Part shown: piece by piece, positions 6,533 through 15,554 of the stretch | Layout: each line of letters begins with the position of its first letter | How positions within the stretch are numbered: position 1 is the stretch's first letter | NCBI GenBank assembly: GCA_023451395.1 | Contig: JAEXZL010000135.1 | Location: 1 to 25,558, forward strand | DNA from: Bacillota bacterium | Lineage (GTDB): Bacteria > Bacillota > Clostridia > Clostridiales > Clostridiaceae | Length of the DNA stretch: 25,558 nt | Reading direction: 5' to 3' | The notes under the pieces: model-generated | Told to the model about the DNA's origin: nothing | The model's database searches: none | What the model saw: the letters and a program-made list of their open reading frames with translations, nothing else | Made by a program: the position numbers and the translations under genes

Positions 6533-7822
6533 ATGAAGAAGATCAAAGTTTTAGTTTCAGGTCTTTTAATACTCAGTGTAATTGCAGGAGTTGGATGTTC
6601 CAGTAAAACAAAGGTCGGAAGTAAGGAAACAGATGGAAAGACTAATTTAGTGTGGGCAGGCTGGACCGGAGAAGAAGAGGCCAACAAAGCAACAATAAAA
6701 GGTATTATTGACACTTATAATACCTCTGCTGATAATGCTGAGGTTTCATGGGTAGGCTGGCCTTGGGCTAATACTTTGCAGCAGCTTATCATAAGAACTC
6801 AAGGAAATCAGGATCTTGATGTGGCACAAGTAGATATGGCTTGGCTTGCAACTTTAGCAAAGATGGATGTACTGGTGGATTTAAATGAGGTATTAGGGGA
6901 AACTTGGATGAAGGAAAACATACCAGAGGCATCTTTAAGCTCTGGAAATATTGATGGTAAACAGCTTGCAGTTCCTTGGACACAAGCATCTATAGGTATG
7001 GTTTATAATCCTACTATATTAAAAAATGCCGGTATTGATAAAGTTCCTGAAACTGTAGATGAGTTTGAGGCAGCTCTTAAAAAGATTAAAGAATACGATA
7101 AAGATATAATTCCTTATGCAGCTGCAACCAAAGAAGCAGGAAGTATAGCAAAGGACGTAAATGCTTGGTTTTGGACTTTTGGAGGTCAGTATATAGATGA
7201 TTCCGGAAAGGTTGTAATAGATAGTGCTGCAAATGAAAAAGCCCTGACTTGGTATAAGGGTTTAAAAGATAATGGATATATTGCAATGGACTTAACAAGA
7301 TTTGATGCAAGACAATTGTTTGCTCAAAATAAAGTTGCATTTTATGACGATGCAATACTTGCAAGAGGTATTGCAAAGGGTAATGGAGTTTCGGAAGATA
7401 AGCTAGATGAGACAATAAAGCCAATGGCAAGACCAGTTTTAAGTAAAGGGGACAAGCCTCAATCTACTCTTTGGGGTCATCAGCTAGTTATATTTAAGAG
7501 CACTAAGGATAAAGACAAGGCTGGAGAATTTATAAAATATTTGATAAGTGAAGATACTTCCCTCAAATACTTTGAAGCTTCAGGATCTGTTCCAGTAATG
7601 AATTCAGCTATAAGTAGCGATAAAGTTAAAAATGATAAGTGGTCAAGTGAATGGCTTAAGATAACTGAAACAGGTAAAAAAGCTGAAACACAAAAATACG
7701 AAAATGATAGCCAGCTAGCTACTATTATTACTGAAGAAATTCAAAATACTTTACTCGGCACAAAGTCTCCTAAGAAAGCTTTGGAGGATGCGCAAAGCAG
7801 GTTTGAGCAAAGCATAAATTAA
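6533..7822 (+). CDS. Sugar ABC transporter substrate-binding lipoprotein (CUT1, SBP family 1)
   Basis: A 429-residue extracellular binding protein. The N-terminus is a lipoprotein signal: MKKIKVLVSGLLILSVIAGV then G and Cys at residue 22, the predicted lipidation site. The mature part is a family-1 solute-binding protein: NLVWAGWTGEEEAN (strand 1), WANTLQQLIIRTQGNQDLDV (about 74-93), LAVPWTQASIGMVYNPTILK (hinge region), and a helical C-terminal lobe with DKAGEFIKYLISE. Trp-rich stretches (SWVGWPW, NAWFWTFGG) suggest stacking on sugar rings. A GGAGGG ribosome site lies before the ATG. It is the first gene of the uptake operon, 12 nt before the first permease. The ligand is unknown; an oligosaccharide or glycoside is likely. 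Confidence 0.93.
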   Translation: MKKIKVLVSGLLILSVIAGVGCSSKTKVGSKETDGKTNLVWAGWTGEEEANKATIKGIIDTYNTSADNAEVSWVGWPWANTLQQLIIRTQGNQDLDVAQVDMAWLATLAKMDVLVDLNEVLGETWMKENIPEASLSSGNIDGKQLAVPWTQASIGMVYNPTILKNAGIDKVPETVDEFEAALKKIKEYDKDIIPYAAATKEAGSIAKDVNAWFWTFGGQYIDDSGKVVIDSAANEKALTWYKGLKDNGYIAMDLTRFDARQLFAQNKVAFYDDAILARGIAKGNGVSEDKLDETIKPMARPVLSKGDKPQSTLWGHQLVIFKSTKDKDKAGEFIKYLISEDTSLKYFEASGSVPVMNSAISSDKVKNDKWSSEWLKITETGKKAETQKYENDSQLATIITEEIQNTLLGTKSPKKALEDAQSRFEQSIN

Positions 7823-7834
7823 GGAGGGCATTAG

Positions 7835-8752
7835 ATGCAATCAAATTTGTCTTTGAAGAGTAAATCTGATGATGTTATAAAAAAGAATAAACTAACAGAT
7901 GGTCAATTTGGATTTCTGTTAATACTGCCTGCTCTGATAGTTTTTTCTCTAATAGTTTTATATCCTTTTTTATCATCAGTTTCCCATAGTTTTTTTAAGG
8001 CAGGGATGCTAACTACTGAAAAAAGCTTTATAGGATTAAATAATTTTAAAAACATTATTTCAGATCCTAACTTTACCAAAATACTAGTAAATACCTTTGT
8101 GTTTGTTCTTGGAACAACCCTTCTATCCTTTGTACTAGGTTTTATATGGGCAATAGTATTGAACCAGGGCTTTAAAGGATCAGAGTTCCTTCGAGGTATT
8201 ACTTTAGTTAACTGGATCATACCTGGAACGGCTATAGGATTTTTGTGGATGTGGATATTTCATGGCCAATTTGGAGTTCTAAACTATATATTGAGAAGTT
8301 TAGGGCTTATTGAGCAAAATATTACATGGCTGGCAGATCCTAAGTACTCAATGTTAGCAGTTATAGTAGCAAGAACATGGCAGTATATGCCTTGGTTTAT
8401 GGCCCTTATTATAGGGGGATTAAAAGGAATATCCTATGATATTGTTGAAGCGGCAAGAATAGATGGTGCTAATAACTTTAAAGTTTTTACAAAAATAGTT
8501 CTTCCATCTATGAAAAATATTATATTCTTCATTTTACTTTTAGGTATTATAGCAGGACTACAGCATTTTGATATTATATGGGTTATGACTTCAGGAGGCC
8601 CGGGAATATCAACAACTACTTTATCAGTTGAAGTATATAAGACCGCATTCCAAAATTGGGACTTAGGCAGAGCCTCTGCTATAGGAACCATATGGGTTGC
8701 TATATTATCTGTGTTTATGTTTTTATATCTAAGAATGCAGAGAGAAAAGTAA
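7835..8752 (+). CDS. Sugar ABC transporter permease, MalF type
   Basis: A 305-residue inner-membrane permease of the CUT1 class. Six helices are apparent, beginning FLLILPALIVFSLIVLYPFL (about 27-46), then segments near 87-112, 121-141, about 170-190, 225-245 and 280-298. The cytoplasmic EAA loop, which docks to the ATPase, is VEAARIDGANNFKVFTKIVL (about 205-224) followed by P. An AAGGAGGG ribosome site precedes the ATG. It pairs with the MalG-type permease that follows 15 nt later. No ATPase gene is in the cluster, so it probably uses a shared MsmX/MsmK-type ATPase encoded elsewhere, as many CUT1 systems of Firmicutes do. Confidence 0.93.
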   Translation: MQSNLSLKSKSDDVIKKNKLTDGQFGFLLILPALIVFSLIVLYPFLSSVSHSFFKAGMLTTEKSFIGLNNFKNIISDPNFTKILVNTFVFVLGTTLLSFVLGFIWAIVLNQGFKGSEFLRGITLVNWIIPGTAIGFLWMWIFHGQFGVLNYILRSLGLIEQNITWLADPKYSMLAVIVARTWQYMPWFMALIIGGLKGISYDIVEAARIDGANNFKVFTKIVLPSMKNIIFFILLLGIIAGLQHFDIIWVMTSGGPGISTTTLSVEVYKTAFQNWDLGRASAIGTIWVAILSVFMFLYLRMQREK

Positions 8753-8767
8753 AGGAAGGGGACTACT

Positions 8768-9622
8768 ATGCCAGAATATAAGTTGTTTGATAGTAAAAGT
8801 AAAGGGTTTAAGATATTCTTTATAATTTCCTTAGTTATTGTAGGATTATTTGTACTGCTGCCACTTTATTGGATAATAATAACTGCCTTAAAGCCTGTAA
8901 AGGATGCTTTTAATGTTAATCCAAGTTTCTTTCCAAGCAGCATAACCTTTGATAATTTTAAACAGGTAATAACAGATAAGAGAATACTGATATATCTTAG
9001 AAATAGTTTATTTGTATCTTTCTCAAGCTCTTTTATTACTACAGCTTTATGTACTTACGCAGGCTATAGTTTTTCGAAATTTAGATATAAAGGAAGAAAG
9101 TCATTTATTATGCTTATAATGACTGCTCAAATGTTTCCTTTTGAAGTTATCCTTCTTAAAATATATACATTAATGAGTAGTTTAAATTTATTGGATAATT
9201 ATATATCCTTAATATTATCCTTTGTCACATTTACTTTGCCAATGGGCATTCTTACACTTAAGTCTTATTTTGATGAGATACCAGATTCTTTAATTGAATC
9301 AGGCAACATAGATGGGGCGTCAAGAATGACCATAATGCATAAAATAATATTTCCCTTAGTAGTACCAGGAGTAATATCTACAGCAATTTATGGGTTTGTT
9401 TGGAGCTGGAATGACCTTTTATACTCCTTAACTCTTGTTACTTCAGCTGATAAAAGGACTTTAGCTCCTGGGCTGTCACTAACATATATGGGGGAGTTTC
9501 AAAACAATTGGTCTAATATGATGGCTGCTTCCATATTCGTATCTATACCAGTTGCTCTAATATTTATATTTTTGCAGAGATACTTTATTCAAGGTATTAC
9601 TTCTGGTTCTGTAAAAGGCTAA
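8768..9622 (+). CDS. Sugar ABC transporter permease, MalG type
   Basis: A 284-residue permease with six predicted helices, the first being IFFIISLVIVGLFVLLPLYW (about 16-35). The EAA-loop region reads LIESGNIDGASRMTIMHKII then FP (about 176-197): the usual E-A-A is E-S-G, a mild departure, while the conserved DGA and the closing P are present. It makes the other half of the translocation channel. An AAGGAAGGGG ribosome site precedes the ATG. The stop at 9620-9622 is only 17 nt before the oxidoreductase start, so the flavoenzyme belongs to the same transcript. Confidence 0.92.
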   Translation: MPEYKLFDSKSKGFKIFFIISLVIVGLFVLLPLYWIIITALKPVKDAFNVNPSFFPSSITFDNFKQVITDKRILIYLRNSLFVSFSSSFITTALCTYAGYSFSKFRYKGRKSFIMLIMTAQMFPFEVILLKIYTLMSSLNLLDNYISLILSFVTFTLPMGILTLKSYFDEIPDSLIESGNIDGASRMTIMHKIIFPLVVPGVISTAIYGFVWSWNDLLYSLTLVTSADKRTLAPGLSLTYMGEFQNNWSNMMAASIFVSIPVALIFIFLQRYFIQGITSGSVKG

Positions 9623-9639
9623 ATTTGAGAGGTAAAAGA

Positions 9640-11403
9640 ATGGATAAAAAAATCGTTGTTAAAGATTATAAAGTAGTTGTTATTGGTGGAGGCATGGCAG
9701 GAGTATGTGCTGCTATAGCAAGCGCCAGACAAGGAGAAAAGACTGCCCTTATAAATAATAGGCCAGTATTAGGAGGAAATGCCAGCTCTGAAATAAGAAT
9801 GCATATAGTTGGTGCTGACTATCATGGGTTCAGGCAAAATGCTAGAGAGACTGGGATAATAGAGGAAATTTTGTTGGACAACAAAAGAATTAACAAAAGC
9901 AACTCTTTCTCAATATTAGATACTATCCTATGGGAAAAAACAAGATTTCAAGAAAACCTTGATCTATATTTAAATACCCATATTACAAGTCTAGTTAAGG
10001 ATGAGGATAAAATTATACGTGTTGTGGGAGAACAGCTCACAACAGAAAAGATATTTGAGCTTAATGGAGAAATATTTATAGATGCCACAGGTGATGGTAC
10101 TATAGCTTACATGTCTGGTGCAGAATACATGAGTGGAAGAGAAGGTAAAGACAAGTTTGGAGAAAAGTTTGCTCCTGAAAAATCAGATAACCATACCATG
10201 GGAAATACTCTGCTATTCTCGGCTGTTGATATGGGAAAAAAGGTTGAGTTTATAAAACCAAATTGGGCTAATACATACCAAGAGGAAGATTTAGCTTATA
10301 GGCCACATCATGAAATTAACAGCGGATACTGGTGGATTGAAATTGGTGGAGATGATCTGGATGTTATACAGGACGGAGAAGTAATAAGAGATGAGCTTTT
10401 AAAGGCTGTATATGGGGTTTGGGATCACATCAAGAACTCCGGGAACCATAATGCAGATAATTTTGCTTTGGACTGGGTAGGGTTTTTACCAGGGAAAAGA
10501 GAAAGCAGAAGAATAGTAGGAGACTATATTTTAAAAGAACAGGACTTGTTTGAGGGAAAAATATTTGATGATGCCATTGCATACGGTGGCTGGCCTATGG
10601 ATATGCACACCGTGGGAGGCATCAGAACAAGAAGAGAGCCAAATGATTTTATTATGATGGATGATTTATATACAATACCCTATAGGTCCATATATTCAGT
10701 AAATATTAAGAATCTAATGGTAGCTGGTAGAGATATAAGTGCATCACATATGGCCTTCGGTTCTACAAGAGTTATGGCAACCTGTGCGGTTATAGGGCAG
10801 GCTGCTGGTACAGCGGCTGCTATGTGCACAAGTAAAAAAGTCTTACCGAGAGAGCTTAATAAGGATATAAATGAGCTTCAACAAAGGCTGATGAAGGCAG
10901 ACTGTTATATACCAGGGTTTAAAAATGAAGATAAAGAGGATTTAGCATTAACTTCAAAGATAAGCGCCTCCAGCTTCCTTAAAAGTTGTGAACCTGAAAA
11001 TATTATAAATGGTTACTCAAGAATGATAAAAGATCAAACAAACGCATGGATTGTAGAAGATGATGATAAAGATCCATGGATTGAACTTGCTTTTGATAAT
11101 ATTATTTCTCCTAAGGAAATAATATTAAAGTTTGATTCTAATCTATCAAGGGAAATAATGATTTCTTTAACTCATAGTGTTAGAGATCGTCAGCAGGAAG
11201 GCACTCCAAAGGAAATAGTAAGAGATTATGACCTTGAATTTTATCATGGGAAAGAATTAGTAGCTAAAAGAGAAGTTAGAGATAATCACAGACGACTAAG
11301 CTGCACTGAGCTCCAGGGTGTTAACTGTAACAGAATAAGAGTTAAACCGCTAAATACATGGGGAGATAAGAGTATCTGCATATATGAAATAAGGGTTTAC
11401 TAA
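9640..11403 (+). CDS. FAD-dependent oxidoreductase (FAD_oxidored family) with galactose-binding-like C-terminal domain
   Basis: A 587-residue flavoprotein. The N-terminal dinucleotide fold is VVVIGGGMAGVCAAIASARQ (12-31). GGNASSEIRMH (45-55) is a hallmark of the FAD_oxidored/GidA-like group, IDATGDGTIAYMSGAEY (147-163) is the second FAD contact, and NLMVAGRDISASHMAFGSTR (358-377) with CAVIGQAAGTAAAM (382-395) closes the FAD site. From about 445 to 587 a separate beta-rich domain (INGYSRMIKDQTNAWI; DPWIELAFD; a final CIYEIRVY) looks like a discoidin/F5-8 galactose-binding module. There is no signal peptide, so it acts in the cytoplasm. I chose the ATG at 9640, preceded by GAGAGG (9627-9632); the in-frame TTG at 9625 overlaps that site. 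It is coupled to a sugar importer, so its substrate is probably the imported carbohydrate, but the reaction is unknown. Some relatives are labelled xanthan-lyase-like without good reason. Confidence 0.85.
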   Translation: MDKKIVVKDYKVVVIGGGMAGVCAAIASARQGEKTALINNRPVLGGNASSEIRMHIVGADYHGFRQNARETGIIEEILLDNKRINKSNSFSILDTILWEKTRFQENLDLYLNTHITSLVKDEDKIIRVVGEQLTTEKIFELNGEIFIDATGDGTIAYMSGAEYMSGREGKDKFGEKFAPEKSDNHTMGNTLLFSAVDMGKKVEFIKPNWANTYQEEDLAYRPHHEINSGYWWIEIGGDDLDVIQDGEVIRDELLKAVYGVWDHIKNSGNHNADNFALDWVGFLPGKRESRRIVGDYILKEQDLFEGKIFDDAIAYGGWPMDMHTVGGIRTRREPNDFIMMDDLYTIPYRSIYSVNIKNLMVAGRDISASHMAFGSTRVMATCAVIGQAAGTAAAMCTSKKVLPRELNKDINELQQRLMKADCYIPGFKNEDKEDLALTSKISASSFLKSCEPENIINGYSRMIKDQTNAWIVEDDDKDPWIELAFDNIISPKEIILKFDSNLSREIMISLTHSVRDRQQEGTPKEIVRDYDLEFYHGKELVAKREVRDNHRRLSCTELQGVNCNRIRVKPLNTWGDKSICIYEIRVY

Positions 11404-11407
11404 ATAT

Positions 11408-11432
11408 GGCTATCGAAAGATAGCCTTTAACT
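11408..11432 (+). terminator. Weak hairpin after the transporter-oxidoreductase operon
   Basis: A 7-bp GGCTATC/GATAGCC stem with a GAAA tetraloop directly follows the stop codon. The T tract after it is interrupted, so termination may be partial and leave some readthrough into the two-component genes. Confidence 0.5.
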
Positions 11433-11468
11433 CTTTATAAGCCTTTAAGTTATTGTTTATAGGGAATT

Positions 11469-11497
11469 TTGCAATTTTATGAATAATAATATAAAAT
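11469..11497 (+). promoter_or_regulatory. Promoter of the YesN/YesM-like pair
   Basis: TTGCAA (11469-11474), 17 nt, TAAAAT (11492-11497): a good sigma-A promoter about 55 nt before the response-regulator start, consistent with constant expression of the sensor system. Confidence 0.65.
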
Positions 11498-11550
11498 TAC
11501 CATAAGAAGTAAGTTTAATGAAATTAGTTATATTACTGGTGGTGATATAA

Positions 11551-12666
11551 ATGTACAATCTCCTTATAGCAGATGATGAAAAAAACATAAGGGAAGGGTT
11601 AAGCAGATTTATTGATTGGGATGCTTTAGGCTTTAAGGTTGTAATGAAATGTGAAGATGGAGAAGATGTAATAGATTACATAAATGCTATGTCTGTAGAT
11701 GTAGTTCTTTGCGATATCAGAATGAATAGAAAATCAGGTCTAGAGGTAGCTAAATATGTATGTGAAAAGGCACCAAATATAAAAGTTGTTTTAATGAGCG
11801 GATATCAGGAGTTTGAATATGCTAAAAAAGCTTTGGAATACAATGTTGTCTTTTATATTGTAAAGCCTATAGAGATTGATGAAATTAAAGAAAAATTTAT
11901 AAGGATAAAAAGCGACCTGGATAGTTTGAAGAATATTAATGAAAAAATGCAGCAGGAGAAGAAAAAAGTAATTGAGGCTCAGCAGGACTTTAGGGTGCTT
12001 ATAGATATGCAGAGTTATTTGATAGAATATTTCATAGCCTTTGACAAGCCTTCTATATACAGTATTTTTAATGATATATCTACTAAAGTAATCAATATGC
12101 CCTTTGATTCTGGGGTGAAATTTTTAGAGAATACCTTAGTGCTTTTATTAGATAGAATAATTGACACTTATGTAGGTTTGATTATTAAAGAGGACTTAAA
12201 GGCTTCAATAAGAAAGATTAGTTATGCTGAAAATTATAATAGTGCCATTGAAGTCTTTGAACAATGGATAAATTCAGCCATTAATGGAATTGAAGAAAAC
12301 AATAATAGCAATTCTAGATTAGCTATAAAAAAGGCTAATAAATATATTGAAGAAAACTATATGTATGATTTAACTTTGGAAAAGGTGGCGGAAATTGTTT
12401 TCTTGAGTCCTGTTTATCTAAGTAAGGTCTATAAGAAGGAAATGGGTATTAACTTTAGTGATTATATTACTCAAATTAGGATGGAAAGATCTAAGGAGCT
12501 GCTGTGCAATAGAAATTTGAAAATCTATGAAATATCTGAACTTGTGGGCTATAAAAATCTCAAATACTTTTATAAGATATTTAAAAGCTATACAGGCTAT
12601 ACTCCAAATAAGTATAGGGGGATTTTTATTAGTAATATATCCAATAAACGAAGAGAAGATAAATAG
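11551..12666 (+). CDS. YesN-type response regulator (receiver + AraC HTH)
   Basis: A 371-residue two-component regulator. The receiver domain spans residues 1-120, with acidic pair D8/D9, phospho-acceptor D55 (VVLCDIRMNRKSG) and the KP pair in FYIVKPIEIDEI. A long helical linker follows, then an AraC/XylS double helix-turn-helix (about 263-360): AIKKANKYIEENYMYDLTLE, VAEIVFLSPVYLSKVYKKEM, and NLKIYEISELVGYKNLKYFY. A GGTGGTGAT ribosome site precedes the ATG. It lies 147 nt downstream of the sugar operon and 8 nt upstream of its cognate kinase gene. Such pairs usually activate the neighbouring CUT1 operon when carbohydrate is present; the repeats at 6372-6452 are its likely targets. Here the regulator precedes the kinase, while many yesM-yesN pairs have the opposite order. 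Confidence 0.92.
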   Translation: MYNLLIADDEKNIREGLSRFIDWDALGFKVVMKCEDGEDVIDYINAMSVDVVLCDIRMNRKSGLEVAKYVCEKAPNIKVVLMSGYQEFEYAKKALEYNVVFYIVKPIEIDEIKEKFIRIKSDLDSLKNINEKMQQEKKKVIEAQQDFRVLIDMQSYLIEYFIAFDKPSIYSIFNDISTKVINMPFDSGVKFLENTLVLLLDRIIDTYVGLIIKEDLKASIRKISYAENYNSAIEVFEQWINSAINGIEENNNSNSRLAIKKANKYIEENYMYDLTLEKVAEIVFLSPVYLSKVYKKEMGINFSDYITQIRMERSKELLCNRNLKIYEISELVGYKNLKYFYKIFKSYTGYTPNKYRGIFISNISNKRREDK

Positions 12667-12674
12667 GTGTAATT

Positions 12675-14483
12675 ATGAGAAAAATTAAAAGCTTAAATAT
12701 ATGGAAATATATAAAGGAATATAGATTTAACAGTATTTTAGTGAAATACTTTATAACTATTAACCTCTTCATAACTCTTCCACTATTCCTAGCTATATTC
12801 TTTGCTTTTAACTATTTAAATAACATCTATAAGGATCAGATAATGACTGCTAATCAGGCAGCCTTGTCTAGAACAAAAGATAGTATTGATATGATAATTA
12901 GACAGGCTGAAACTACCCTCTTAAGCCTTGCTACGGATTTGGACGTAGAAAATATATTAAGATTTAATAGCGAAAACTATCATGCAAAAGATTCAGATAT
13001 GCTTAAAAGTATAAATAGCGTAGAAAAGGTAATAAATACTTATGTATATTATGGAGATTTTATAAACTCTATTTGTATTTACTCTGAAAAAAGTGATTAT
13101 AAGGTTGTTACAAGCAATACAGCCTATATAGACTGGAAGTATAGTGATACTATTGAAAAGGAATTTCATAAGAACTCTTCAAAGAGCTATTGGATATCTG
13201 TTATTCCTGAAAAAAATACCATATCATTTTTTAGGTCCATACCTCTATATTCTAGTGAGAAAAGTGGAGTGGTTGTAGTTAGTATTGATATTGATAAAAT
13301 TAATGAACTTATAAATGAAAATAAGGATGTTATTATTGAGGATTTCTATATACTGAGTAATGGCTCAATAGTTTTTAATAAAAATAGAAGTCTATTAAAT
13401 GAAGATATTAGCAGCATAAAATCGCTACAGGGAATAGATATATCAAATTTAGGTAAAGGAAGAACTATAACAATTGGAGAAAGAGATTATTTTCTAAATA
13501 ATATTGAATCTGATTATAATGACTGGAACTTTTTATCTTTTGTAAGTACCAATGATAATAAATTAAATGTAAACAGAATCAGAGATATAATGATTGGATT
13601 TTTAATTTTTAGCATAACTTTGGTGCTTATCATTTCATTTCTTATAGCTGTTAAGCTTTTTACCCCAATAGAAGAGATATTCACAATACTAGAGAAGAAA
13701 AATTACGTTGATACCAAAATTTACAGTAAAACAAGGATAAATGAACTGAAAATAATATCTAAAGGCTTGGAAAGTTCCATAAGTGATGCTCAATATCTTA
13801 AGGAAGAGCTTGATAATAGAATGAGACTATTAAAAAAAGCTAGGTCTATAGCACTTCAATCACAAATTAATTCTCACTTCCTCTTTAATACTTTAGAGAA
13901 TATAAGATGGAAGGTTATGGAGTTTACCAATGGAGAAAATGAAGGAAGCTATATGATATCAAACCTCTCAAGACTTTTGAGGATAGGGCTTAATACCAAG
14001 GATTACATGAATACTTTAAGAAAGGAGCTTGAACATGTAAGGATATATTTAGAAATACAAAAAATAAGATATGAGGAAAAATTTGAAGTTACTTATGCCA
14101 TTGAAGAAGAAACCTTAGAGACTATGCTTCCCAAAATAACCCTCCAGCCCATTGTAGAAAATGCAATATATCATGGAATAAAGCCATCTAATAAGAAATG
14201 TACTTTATCAATAAGATCCTTTCTTTTAAAGGATAAAGTTTTAATAGAGATAAAAGATAATGGTACAGGCATGGAAGAGGAGAAGTGCAGCTCCATTAAC
14301 AATGAGCTTCAGATGGAGTATATCAAGGAGGAAAACCATATTGGAATAAAAAATGTTAACCAAAGAATAAAGCTTAGTTTTGGAGAAGATTATGGTATAG
14401 AAATAAAAAGCAAGGTTAACATTGGAACAAGCATAATTATTTCAATACCATCAGACTATAAAAGTAGTTCTGGTGAATTTTGA
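12675..14483 (+). CDS. YesM-type sensor histidine kinase
   Basis: A 602-residue membrane kinase. TM1 is at about 24-49, an extracytoplasmic sensor of about 255 residues (50-304) likely has a Cache-type fold, TM2 is at about 305-328, a HAMP-like linker spans about 329-375, then the His_kinase domain. The phospho-acceptor is H401 in LQSQINSHFLFNTLENIRW (394-412). In most of this family the residue before the His is Pro (NPHF), but here it is Ser400. The ATPase domain shows QPIVENAIYHGI (491-502), the G1 box EIKDNGTGM (525-533) and GIKNVNQRI (557-565). It starts 8 nt after the regulator stop. It should sense an extracellular carbohydrate or the liganded lipoprotein and signal to the YesN-like partner. 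A strong terminator follows. Confidence 0.92.
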   Translation: MRKIKSLNIWKYIKEYRFNSILVKYFITINLFITLPLFLAIFFAFNYLNNIYKDQIMTANQAALSRTKDSIDMIIRQAETTLLSLATDLDVENILRFNSENYHAKDSDMLKSINSVEKVINTYVYYGDFINSICIYSEKSDYKVVTSNTAYIDWKYSDTIEKEFHKNSSKSYWISVIPEKNTISFFRSIPLYSSEKSGVVVVSIDIDKINELINENKDVIIEDFYILSNGSIVFNKNRSLLNEDISSIKSLQGIDISNLGKGRTITIGERDYFLNNIESDYNDWNFLSFVSTNDNKLNVNRIRDIMIGFLIFSITLVLIISFLIAVKLFTPIEEIFTILEKKNYVDTKIYSKTRINELKIISKGLESSISDAQYLKEELDNRMRLLKKARSIALQSQINSHFLFNTLENIRWKVMEFTNGENEGSYMISNLSRLLRIGLNTKDYMNTLRKELEHVRIYLEIQKIRYEEKFEVTYAIEEETLETMLPKITLQPIVENAIYHGIKPSNKKCTLSIRSFLLKDKVLIEIKDNGTGMEEEKCSSINNELQMEYIKEENHIGIKNVNQRIKLSFGEDYGIEIKSKVNIGTSIIISIPSDYKSSSGEF

Positions 14484-14524
14484 TATAAAAAGCTAGATAA
14501 AGCATATAGTTCTAAGAAGGACAC

Positions 14525-14554
14525 AAGCCTTGAGTTATCAAGGCTTTTTTTCTT
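14525..14554 (+). terminator. Intrinsic terminator after the YesM-like gene
   Basis: A perfect 9-bp stem, AAGCCTTGA/TCAAGGCTT, with a GTTA loop and a run of seven or more T. Confidence 0.92.
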
Positions 14555-14728
14555 ATAAAAGGTGTCGTAGTACATTAAAACTGTCTATCAATGTTAATAT
14601 CTTATATGTTAGTGGTTATTGAATTGCATATGCTATATAATGTTAACTAATGGAAATAAATTGAATTTTTATTCGCATATGTTACAGGGTAGGATAATTT
14701 AAATCTTGATTTTAAGGGGAGAAAAATA

Positions 14729-15265
14729 ATGAAATTACACTTTCAAGAATTTAAAGATGAAATTGATGCTCTTATTGAGTTTTTGACCTCAGAGGCTTGG
14801 GAGTTTCATGGAAATCCAAATCCAAAACCGGAGGGGATTAGAAAGAACTACGAAAATCATATTTATGCTAGTGATGACAGCAAAACCTTTTGGATCATCC
14901 TAGATGAGGATACAAAAGTGGGACAGGTGAGAATTTATGATTTAGAAGATGGTACACCACTATTTGATATAAGAATTCTTAGCAAGTACAAAGGGATGGG
15001 CATTGGAACAAGTACCGTGAATTGGTTGGTTCGTTATGTATTTGAGAATTACTTAGATAAGGGCAGGCTAGAAGGCTATACAAGACAGGATAATTATCCT
15101 ATGAGATCTGTATTCCATAAGTGTGGCTTTGTTAAAGAAGCACACCACCGAAAAGCATGGCCAGGTAAGGGTGGAAAACTATATGATGCAATTGGATATG
15201 GTATAACAAAAGAGGATTGGGAGAATGGACAAGTTACCCCTGTTATCTGGGAGGATTTTAAGTAA
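14729..15265 (+). CDS. GNAT-family N-acetyltransferase, RimJ/RimL-like
   Basis: A 178-residue acetyltransferase. The acetyl-CoA-binding motif is DIRILSKYKGMGIGTSTVNW (about 81-100), with K-G-M-G-I-G in the pyrophosphate turn. GYTRQDNYPMRSVFHKCGFV (about 113-132) is the N-terminal-acetyltransferase-like motif, where the Asn and the CGF turn are typical. The N-terminal half reads EFLTSEAWEFHGNP. It is about the usual length of Acetyltransf_3 members. An AAGGGGAG ribosome site precedes the ATG, and it is a single gene flanked by terminators. Its substrate is unknown: ribosomal protein, aminoglycoside or small amine are all possible. The upstream 14555-14728 stretch holds several TATAAT-like hexamers, but I cannot choose a promoter. 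Confidence 0.85.
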   Translation: MKLHFQEFKDEIDALIEFLTSEAWEFHGNPNPKPEGIRKNYENHIYASDDSKTFWIILDEDTKVGQVRIYDLEDGTPLFDIRILSKYKGMGIGTSTVNWLVRYVFENYLDKGRLEGYTRQDNYPMRSVFHKCGFVKEAHHRKAWPGKGGKLYDAIGYGITKEDWENGQVTPVIWEDFK

Positions 15266-15318
15266 TAGGGTAAGAGATTTTATTATAGGAGTAATAAGAA
15301 CTATAAGGTTATCTAAAT

Positions 15319-15371
15319 AAAAATGCCTCTTAGTAATCCTGAATGTCACTTAGTGGCATTTTTATTTTTAT
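15319..15371 (+). terminator. Terminator after the second GNAT gene
   Basis: AAAAATGCC (15319-15327) pairs with GGCATTTTT (15355-15363) around a 27-nt loop, followed by ATTTTTA. The loop is long, but the AT-rich flanks make it bidirectional in look. Confidence 0.65.
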
Positions 15372-15505
15372 AAACTGAATATTAGGAGCCGGCTGTTTGA
15401 ATGCTCATTAAATGTCTAAAATAAAACATGTTGTAAACTATAGAGGATATACTTAAGTATAGTATTATTCTCCATTTTTATGAAATTTATAGTAATGAAA
15501 GCATT

Positions 15506-15534
15506 TTGACAAAATGGCGTAGGGGCTTTTAAAT
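15506..15534 (+). promoter_or_regulatory. gap: gap-cggR promoter, distal
   Basis: A consensus -35 TTGACA (15506-15511), 17 nt, then TTAAAT (15529-15534). It lies about 180 nt before the gap start codon and upstream of the putative CggR operator. The TTGACA is embedded in a small palindrome (CATTTTGACAAAATG). Confidence 0.5.
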
Positions 15535-15554
15535 ATATACTTTTATAATAATTA

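Noticed and set aside
6478..7430. Minus-strand frames opposite the sugar-binding protein gene
   Set aside because: They mirror a clear lipoprotein gene; their low-complexity Leu/His-rich translations and lack of ribosome sites mark them as chance.
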